A stretch of 38,188 bases of DNA from Acidimicrobiia bacterium (GTDB lineage Bacteria > Actinomycetota > Acidimicrobiia > Acidimicrobiales > Poriferisodalaceae): positions 1-38,188 of the forward strand of contig JAJDTF010000004.1 in assembly GCA_022827265.1 (NCBI GenBank), read 5' to 3'. Positions 32,735 through 38,188 of this stretch are shown one piece after another. The notes below the pieces were generated by a model. That model ran no database searches, was not told where the DNA came from, and worked only from the letters and a program-made list of their open reading frames with translations. A program made the position numbers and the translations under genes. The number at the start of each line of letters is the position of its first letter. Position 1 is the first letter of the stretch.

Positions 32735-35083
32735 ATGACGACGGCGCGACTTGCTTCTGAGGACCTGCCGATGCTGCGCGGCACGGCGGCCTTCACCGCC
32801 GACCTGCCGCTGCCTGATGGATGCCTGCACGCTGCGTTCGTGCGCTCGACGGTGGCCCACGGCGAGGTGCGCAGCGTCGATCTGCGTGAGGCCGAGCAGG
32901 CGCCGGGCGTTGTTGCGGTGTTCGAGGCGGCGGGCCTGGGTTTGGAGCCGCTGGAGTACTACCGGGCCTCCACGCTCGGCGGTGAGATGGCTCGGCCGCT
33001 GCTGGCCACCGAGCGGGTCCGGTTCGTCGGCGAGCCGATCGCGGTCGTGCTGGCCAACTCGCCAGCGCACGCCCTCGATGCCGCTGAGCTGGTCGCAGTC
33101 GAGATCGACGAGCTGCCGGCGGTCGTCGACGCCGAGCAGGCTGCAACCGACGACGTGGTGCTGTTCCCCGGTGCGGGCACGAACGTGGTGCGCCCGCTCG
33201 ATCCCCCAGATGACGGCGGATTCCTGTCGCCGCCCACTGTGCTCGACGAACCTGCTGCGCCCCCGGCCGCACCCGGCGAGGACCCCTGCGATGGCGCCGA
33301 GTGCGTGGTGGAGCTGGTCTGCGAGAACGACCGGATCACGTCGCTGCCGATCGAGCCGTGCGCCATTGTCGCGACGCCGTTCGAGCTGATCCGGGGCACG
33401 CCGCTGGCGCAGGGCGCTTCGCCCGACTGCGAGCTCGACATCTGGAGCACCGGCCAAGGGGTGCACAGCGCTCCGTACCTGTACCGGCGGCTGCTGGGCA
33501 TCCCGGTGACGGCAGTGCGAGTCCGCGAACCCCACGTCGGCGGCGGGTTCGGCGGTCGCGGCGATCCGATGCCGGAGTTCTTCGTGGTGGCCCGGGCCGC
33601 ACAGCTGCTGGAACGTCCGGTGCGCTGGGTGCAGAGCCGCCAAGAGCAGTTCGTCTCCATGCCCTACGGGCGCGGGCAGCGACACCGCATCCGGATGGGC
33701 TTCGGCCTCGACGGCCGCATCGTCGGAATCGACGTCGTCATGTGGTGCGACGCGGGCGCCTATCCGCACATGGCGCCGATGCTGACCGCGGCCAGCTACC
33801 GCCAGAGCACCGGTCTGTACCGGGTGCCGCGGCTGCGCTACCGCATCGGCTCCGCGGTCACCAATGCCCCGCCCACCGGCGCGTACCGCGGCGCCGGCCA
33901 GCCCGAGGTGAACGCCGCGCTCGAACGGGCCATCGACGTCGGCGCCCGCAAGCTCGGCCTTGACCCTGCCGACGTCCGCCGCCGGAACCTGCTGCGCGCC
34001 GACGAGCTGCCGTTCGACACGGGCACCGGCATCGTCCTCGACAGCGGCGACCCGCACCGTGCGTTCGACACCGCCCAAGAACTCATCGGCGCCGAGCATT
34101 GGCAGGCGCTGGCAGCCGAGCGCCGCGCAGCGTGCGAACGCTCGGCCCTGATCGGGGTCGGGTATGGGTGTTACAGCCAGACCTCGGGCAGCGGCGACGA
34201 TCCCGACTACGCCTCGCTGGAGCTCGGCGCCGACGGCAGCGTGCTGGTGACCTGCGGCAGCCACGGCCACGGCCAGGGCCATCACAGCCTGTGGGCCCAG
34301 ATCACCAGCGCCCGTGTCGGGATCGCCGCAGGCGCCATCCGGGTGAACGACGCAGATTCGGTCACCGCCAGCGCCGCGGGAGTCACGGGCGGCTCTCGCA
34401 CGTCGTTCGTGCTGGGCAGCCAACTCGCCGAGGCTGCGACCGAGTTGCGGGCCCGCATCTGCGAGGTCGCAGGCGGCCTGCTCGAAGCCAGCCCCGACGA
34501 CATCGACGTCACCCCCGACGGGGCACATGTTGCCGGGGTGCCGTCCCGCCTGGTCAGCTGGACCGACATCGCGGCAGCGGCGCCGGAGGGCATTTCGGCG
34601 ACGGTCACCGAGCGTCGCAGCGGAGCGACCCACCCTTACGGCACCCACGCAGCCGCCGTGGAGGTGGACGCCGAGACCGGTCGCACCACGCTGCTGGCAT
34701 TCGCTGCCGTCGACGACTGCGGTCGGATGCTGCATGAGGCCTCCGTGGAGGGTCAGCAACACGGGGGCGCCGCAGCCGGCATCTCACAGGCGCTGATGGA
34801 GGCCGCACGGTGGGATGCCGACGGCACGCCCCGCACCACCACGCTCGTGGACTATCTCATCCCTGCAGCGGCGGACGTGCCCGCAATCGACACCGCCCGG
34901 CTCGCCATACCGACCGAACGCAACGAGCTCGGCGCACGAGGCATCGGCGAGAACGGGGCCATCGCCGCCCCGCCCGCCGTCCAGAACGCCGTCATCGACG
35001 CCGTCGCCCATCTCGGCGTCACCCACATCGACATCCCCCTCACTCCCCAGCGCGTCTGGGAAGCAGTTCGAGCCGCTCAATAG
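32735..35083 (+). CDS. Molybdenum hydroxylase large subunit (xanthine dehydrogenase / CO dehydrogenase family)
   Basis: A 782-residue molybdopterin-binding subunit. It begins with the a/b hammerhead domain ([20 protein letters not shown]). It then shows [27 protein letters not shown] and, near the C-terminus, GIGENGA with the conserved catalytic glutamate (E739). This family hydroxylates purines, aldehydes and N-heterocycles, or oxidises CO. The CO-specific cysteine loop is not apparent, so CO dehydrogenase is unlikely. TACGGT ends six bases before ATG 32735, suggesting a leaderless start. No FAD-binding or iron-sulfur subunit gene is nearby, so the enzyme needs partners elsewhere or is a single-gene variant. 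It may be co-transcribed with the CoA-transferase and metY. Confidence 0.88.
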   Translation: MTTARLASEDLPMLRGTAAFTADLPLPDGCLHAAFVRSTVAHGEVRSVDLREAEQAPGVVAVFEAAGLGLEPLEYYRASTLGGEMARPLLATERVRFVGEPIAVVLANSPAHALDAAELVAVEIDELPAVVDAEQAATDDVVLFPGAGTNVVRPLDPPDDGGFLSPPTVLDEPAAPPAAPGEDPCDGAECVVELVCENDRITSLPIEPCAIVATPFELIRGTPLAQGASPDCELDIWSTGQGVHSAPYLYRRLLGIPVTAVRVREPHVGGGFGGRGDPMPEFFVVARAAQLLERPVRWVQSRQEQFVSMPYGRGQRHRIRMGFGLDGRIVGIDVVMWCDAGAYPHMAPMLTAASYRQSTGLYRVPRLRYRIGSAVTNAPPTGAYRGAGQPEVNAALERAIDVGARKLGLDPADVRRRNLLRADELPFDTGTGIVLDSGDPHRAFDTAQELIGAEHWQALAAERRAACERSALIGVGYGCYSQTSGSGDDPDYASLELGADGSVLVTCGSHGHGQGHHSLWAQITSARVGIAAGAIRVNDADSVTASAAGVTGGSRTSFVLGSQLAEAATELRARICEVAGGLLEASPDDIDVTPDGAHVAGVPSRLVSWTDIAAAAPEGISATVTERRSGATHPYGTHAAAVEVDAETGRTTLLAFAAVDDCGRMLHEASVEGQQHGGAAAGISQALMEAARWDADGTPRTTTLVDYLIPAAADVPAIDTARLAIPTERNELGARGIGENGAIAAPPAVQNAVIDAVAHLGVTHIDIPLTPQRVWEAVRAAQ

Positions 35084-35126
35084 CGAAGCAGTGCTTGAAT
35101 GCAGGCACACGACCCCGGAGGCACCC

Positions 35127-36422
35127 ATGGTCGAGCCGGATTTCCTGCACTTCGACACGCTGGCGCTGCACGCCGGCCAGCGCCCCGACCCGACCACCGG
35201 GGCGCGAGCCGTGCCCATCTACCAGACCACCTCGTTCAGCTTCACCGACACCGAGCAGGCGGCCAGCCTGTTCAACCTCGAGATCCCCGGCCACATCTAC
35301 AGCCGCATCTCCAATCCCACGGTTGCCGTGCTCGAGGAGCGGATCGCCGCGCTTGAGGGCGGCGTCGGCGCAGTCTGCACGGCGAGCGGCATGGCGGCGT
35401 TCCACCTGGCGTGCGCCACAATCGCCTCAGCGGGCGACCACATCGTGGCCAGCCGCAACATCTACGGCGGCACCCACAACATCCTGAGCCTCACGCTGCC
35501 CCGCTTCGGCATCACCACGACATTCGTCGACCCCCGCGACCTCGATGCGTGGCGCAGCGCCATCCGGCCCAACACCAAGGTGCTGTTCGCCGAGACGCTC
35601 GGCAATCCCAACATCGAGGTGCTCGACGTGCCGGCTGTGGCCGCGGTGGCTCATGAGGCCGACCTGCCGCTGATGCTCGACGCCACGTTCACCACGCCGC
35701 ACCTGATGCGGCCCATCGAGCTGGGCGCCGACATCGTGATGCACAGCGCCACCAAGTTCCTCGGCGGTCACGGCGTGGCGATCGGCGGCGTCGTGGTGGA
35801 CGGCGGGCGTTTCGACTGGGCTGCCTCGGGCAAGTTCCCGACGCTCAGCGAGCCCTATGCGGGCTACCACGGCATTGCCTTCACCGACGAGTACGGGCCA
35901 CAGGCACTGTCGATGCGGGCCCGAGCCGAGGGCTTGCGCGACTTCGGCGCAGCCATGAGCCCGACGGTGGCGTTCCACCTGCTGCAGGGCGTCGAGACGC
36001 TGCCGCTGCGCATGGACCGTCACGTCGCCAACACCGAAGCGGTGATCGAGTTCCTCACCTCCCACGACGCCGTGAGCTGGGTGAGCCACCCGTCGGTGCC
36101 GTCACACCCCGACCACGAGCTGGCCAAGCGGCTGCTGCCGCGGGGCGCCGGCGCGATCCTGAGCTTCGGTGTCGAAGGCGGCCGTGAGGCCGGGCGGCGG
36201 TTCATCGAAGCGGTGCGGCTGGCGTCGCACCTGGCCAACGTGGGCGATGCCAAAACGCTGGTGATCCATCCCGCCAGCACCACCCACCAGCAGATGAGCG
36301 CTGAGGATCTGGCTGCCGCCGGGGTCGGCGAGGACCTGGTGCGGCTGTCGGTGGGCCTCGAGCACCCAGGCGACATCATCTCGGACCTGTCCCGCGCCCT
36401 GCGGGCATCGCAGAAGGGCTGA
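35127..36422 (+). CDS. metY: O-acetylhomoserine sulfhydrylase (O-acetylhomoserine aminocarboxypropyltransferase)
   Basis: A 431-residue PLP enzyme of the Cys/Met metabolism family. Features are FDTLALHAGQRPDPTTGARA and VPIYQTTSFSF at the N-terminus, SGMAAFHLA, and the PLP lysine in HSATKFLGGHG (K210). The C-terminal HPASTTHQQMSAEDLAAAG is characteristic of MetY-type enzymes, which make homocysteine from O-acetylhomoserine and sulfide. GGAGG at 35117-35121 supports ATG 35127. It starts 43 bases after the hydroxylase gene and runs four bases before the hydrolase gene. No metX lies in the window, although the next gene is an alpha/beta hydrolase like MetX. Confidence 0.93.
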   Translation: MVEPDFLHFDTLALHAGQRPDPTTGARAVPIYQTTSFSFTDTEQAASLFNLEIPGHIYSRISNPTVAVLEERIAALEGGVGAVCTASGMAAFHLACATIASAGDHIVASRNIYGGTHNILSLTLPRFGITTTFVDPRDLDAWRSAIRPNTKVLFAETLGNPNIEVLDVPAVAAVAHEADLPLMLDATFTTPHLMRPIELGADIVMHSATKFLGGHGVAIGGVVVDGGRFDWAASGKFPTLSEPYAGYHGIAFTDEYGPQALSMRARAEGLRDFGAAMSPTVAFHLLQGVETLPLRMDRHVANTEAVIEFLTSHDAVSWVSHPSVPSHPDHELAKRLLPRGAGAILSFGVEGGREAGRRFIEAVRLASHLANVGDAKTLVIHPASTTHQQMSAEDLAAAGVGEDLVRLSVGLEHPGDIISDLSRALRASQKG

Positions 36423-36426
36423 GCCC

Positions 36427-37278
36427 ATGGCAGCAGACAACGGCAACTCGCCAGCAGGGAGCGCGTTCGCGCTCGAAGTTCGCGGCCGTGCAGTCGGTAT
36501 GGCCGCCGGGGGCGTCGTGCCCGATGCGGCGTCAGCGGCCGAAGCGCCAGTTGTGCTGCTCGTGCACGGCGCCGGCATGAACCGCACCGTGTGGCAGCTG
36601 CAGACACGCTGGCTGGCACACCACGGCTACACCCCGCTGGCCATCGACCTGCCGGGCCACGGCAACAGCGAGGGCGAGCCGCTCGGGTCGGTGGCCGAGA
36701 TGGCCGACTGGCTAGGCGATGCCATCACCGCAGTGGGGGAGCGGCTGGACTGTGCCCAGGTGCGTCTCGTCGGACATTCGATGGGGTCGTTGGTGTGCAC
36801 CGAGGCGGCTGCCGCCGACGGCGATCGGATCGCCCGGCTGGTGCTGATGGGCACTGCCGCCGGAATGCCCGTCCATCCAGCCCTGCTGGACGCCGCCGAG
36901 AAGAACGAGCTGCTGGCACCCGAGCTCATGACCGCATGGGGGCACGGCAACCGGGCGCATGTCGCGACCAATCCGACGCCGGGCCTGTGGATGCTGGGCG
37001 GCAGCGTGGCCCTGCTGGAACGAGCCGACAACGGCGTGATCCATGCCGACCTGTCTGCCTGCGCGGCCTATGAGGCCGGTGACGTCGCCGCCCGGGTGCA
37101 GTGCCCGGTGACCGTCATTGTGGGCAGCGAGGACAAAATGACTCCGCCGCGGGCTGCGGCACCGCTGATCGCCGATTTCGCCGACTGTGATGTGGTGCAC
37201 CTCGCCGGCGCCGGCCACATGATGATGAACGAGGATCCGGCCGCCGTCCGCACGGCGCTCGCCAAAGCACTCGCCTGA
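36427..37278 (+). CDS. Alpha/beta hydrolase
   Basis: A 283-residue alpha/beta-fold hydrolase with the full triad: nucleophile in VGHSMGS (S118), acid in VGSEDKMTP (D236) and histidine in GAGHMMM (H264). The oxyanion region is VLLVHGAGMNRTVWQ. It starts four bases after metY, so the two are probably co-transcribed. The length and short lid suggest a general esterase or thioesterase rather than homoserine acetyltransferase (MetX), which is longer. Substrate cannot be told from the sequence. Confidence 0.88.
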   Translation: MAADNGNSPAGSAFALEVRGRAVGMAAGGVVPDAASAAEAPVVLLVHGAGMNRTVWQLQTRWLAHHGYTPLAIDLPGHGNSEGEPLGSVAEMADWLGDAITAVGERLDCAQVRLVGHSMGSLVCTEAAAADGDRIARLVLMGTAAGMPVHPALLDAAEKNELLAPELMTAWGHGNRAHVATNPTPGLWMLGGSVALLERADNGVIHADLSACAAYEAGDVAARVQCPVTVIVGSEDKMTPPRAAAPLIADFADCDVVHLAGAGHMMMNEDPAAVRTALAKALA

Positions 37279-37419
37279 GTACTCGAACCCGCAGGCATAT
37301 GTTCCATAGCTTCGGAGGCGGCAGGAGACTCTGCGACGTTTTGACCTGCCGGATCGCGGGAGCAGAGGGCTCAATCGCCTCCGGAGCGGGCGCAGCTGCC
37401 CGAACGGCTCCATGCCGGC

Positions 37420-37458
37420 TGCGCGCTCCGCGCTGTGTCGGACGTGCGCGCTCCGCGC
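37420..37458. repeat. Short direct repeat between genes
   Basis: TGCGCGCTCCGCGC occurs twice, at 37420-37433 and 37445-37458, 25 bases apart, in the 239-base gap before the dehydratase gene. Each copy can form a small hairpin (GCGC...GCGC). No function is evident. Confidence 0.5.
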
Positions 37459-37517
37459 GCGGCTGCCATCATGTGCCGGCGGCAACTTGACACAACCTGC
37501 CGCAGAAGGAGCCGGAC

Positions 37518-38057
37518 ATGGCAGTCGAGCGATTTCCCGTCGAGGCCTCGCACATCCTGATGTTCGCGAGGTCAATCGGCGACACGAATCCGATCTACAG
37601 CGACCCGGAGTACGCAGCGGGCACCGAGGTCGGCTCGATCATTGCGCCGCCGACCTTTGTGCAGTCGAGCGCGCAATTCGACCCCGACTACTTCCTGCGC
37701 CCCAAGCCCGACAAGAAGTGGTTCGGCAGCGGCCGCACCGCCTCGGGCACCCTGGTGCGCGACCTGTCCGAAGCCGACGGCGACGACGTCGCCGACGAGC
37801 GTGAGGACGACAAGCAGTCCGGTGCTGCGGCAGGCGGCCTGCACGCCGAGCAGCACTTCACCTATCACCGGCACCTCGAGCCAGGCGACGTGCTGCACAC
37901 GGTCACCTACGACGGCGAGCGCTGGGAGAAGCAGTCCAAGCGGGCGGGCATCCTCAAGTTCTCCGAGGCTGTCACCGAATACCGCGACGAGGACGACGAG
38001 CTGGTCATCACGGCCAAGGGCGTCGGCGTCGTCACGGAAAAGGTCATCGACAACTAG
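37518..38057 (+). CDS. FAS1-like dehydratase (MaoC N-terminal-type hotdog protein)
   Basis: A 179-residue single hotdog-fold protein resembling FAS1-like/MaoC_N dehydratase subunits. It has the start FPVEASHILMFARSIGDTNP, then IIAPPTFVQ, a charged insert of about 25 residues rich in D and E, and the strand block HAEQHFTYHRHLEPGDVLH. Such subunits usually pair with a MaoC-type partner carrying the catalytic Asp and His to hydrate enoyl-CoA. No partner is in the window. The mycobacterial HadA/HadC proteins are relatives. AAGGAG at 37506-37511 supports ATG 37518. Confidence 0.83.
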   Translation: MAVERFPVEASHILMFARSIGDTNPIYSDPEYAAGTEVGSIIAPPTFVQSSAQFDPDYFLRPKPDKKWFGSGRTASGTLVRDLSEADGDDVADEREDDKQSGAAAGGLHAEQHFTYHRHLEPGDVLHTVTYDGERWEKQSKRAGILKFSEAVTEYRDEDDELVITAKGVGVVTEKVIDN

Positions 38058-38097
38058 ATGGTTAGTTCCAAGGGGTGGGGTCCACCGTTGGTGGGGT

Positions 38098-38188
38098 GAG
38101 GGTGTCCAAGCTCGGGTGTAGTCACGCTTCGATTTTGGAGGTTCTCGGCATGGGCCCGGACTTGGACACCCTCGCGACTGCACTGTAT
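38098..38188 (+). mobile_element. Left end of an insertion sequence (partial)
   Basis: The window ends inside a transposase gene, so only the left part of the element is present. A perfect 13-base inverted repeat (38098-38110 GAGGGTGTCCAAG, 38161-38173) flanks the transposase ribosome site and start. The outer terminal repeat cannot be fixed without the right end; it may begin near 38075-38100. Confidence 0.55.
38150..38188 (+). CDS. Transposase N-terminus (partial, runs off the window)
   Basis: Thirteen codons read MGPDLDTLATALY. I recognise D-L-D-T-L-x-T-A-L-Y as the start of DDE transposases common in actinobacteria (IS982/IS4-like group). GGAGG at 38137-38141 is eight bases before the ATG. 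Family assignment rests on this short stretch only. Confidence 0.6.
   Translation, partial: MGPDLDTLATALY

Noticed and set aside
32507-34762. 751-codon open frame on the minus strand
   Set aside because: Antisense shadow of the molybdenum hydroxylase gene; low-complexity alanine, arginine and glycine translation.
37487-37492. TTGACA as the -35 of the dehydratase gene
   Set aside because: It lies only 26 bases before the ATG, leaving no room for a -10, a start point and the AAGGAG ribosome site.
1-38188. CRISPR arrays, tRNA or rRNA genes
   Set aside because: No regularly spaced repeats, cloverleaf-like segments or rRNA-like stretches were seen while reading both strands.

Overview
This is a high-GC, tightly packed bacterial segment with no rRNA, tRNA or CRISPR array. 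GTG starts are frequent, TANNNT hexamers sit 6-8 bases before several start codons, and the right third carries class III CoA-transferase, molybdopterin hydroxylase and FAS1-like dehydratase genes. This points to an actinobacterium, possibly Acidimicrobiia-like; the taxon is an inference, since no marker gene is present.

The first 27 kb is a defence island. Three large + strand genes look like parts of one DNA-modification-linked defence system: an SNF2-type helicase with a C-terminal DUF3883 nuclease-like domain (747-4316), a DUF1156 DNA methyltransferase (16265-19048), and a Swt1-type HEPN / DUF499 ATPase (22978-26244). They are separated by other cassettes. A minus-strand block holds a DUF6338 membrane protein with a small downstream partner (4396-5281). 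Next comes a 1477-residue unnamed protein with a small SGHY-motif partner (5602-10451). A translationally coupled pair of unrecognised proteins follows (10785-14416), then an AIPR abortive-infection protein of visibly lower GC (14446-16182). Two unrecognised proteins (19980-20870, 21001-22314) lie between the methylase and the HEPN/DUF499 gene. Four toxin-antitoxin-like pairs are interspersed: RelE type at the left edge, two paralogous pairs at 19.2-19.7 and 22.4-22.9 kb, and a HigBA type at the right edge.

The most informative non-coding region is 10.45-10.75 kb. It holds a near-consensus sigma70-type promoter followed by a decayed copy of the start of the DUF1156 methylase gene. The relic carries a 90-base deletion between short direct repeats, an in-frame stop and a frameshift. 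The intact methylase starts 5.6 kb further right. The 10.75-16.2 kb cargo therefore sits between a methylase relic and the methylase, so the island was probably assembled by nested insertion.

From 27.1 kb the window becomes metabolic. It has a possibly truncated oxygenase-family protein, a succinate-semialdehyde-dehydrogenase-like enzyme, a class II aldolase, a two-domain CoA-transferase, an orphan molybdenum hydroxylase large subunit, O-acetylhomoserine sulfhydrylase, an alpha/beta hydrolase and a FAS1-like dehydratase. The right edge runs into the first codons of a transposase, whose ribosome site and start codon lie inside the loop of a 13-bp perfect inverted repeat.
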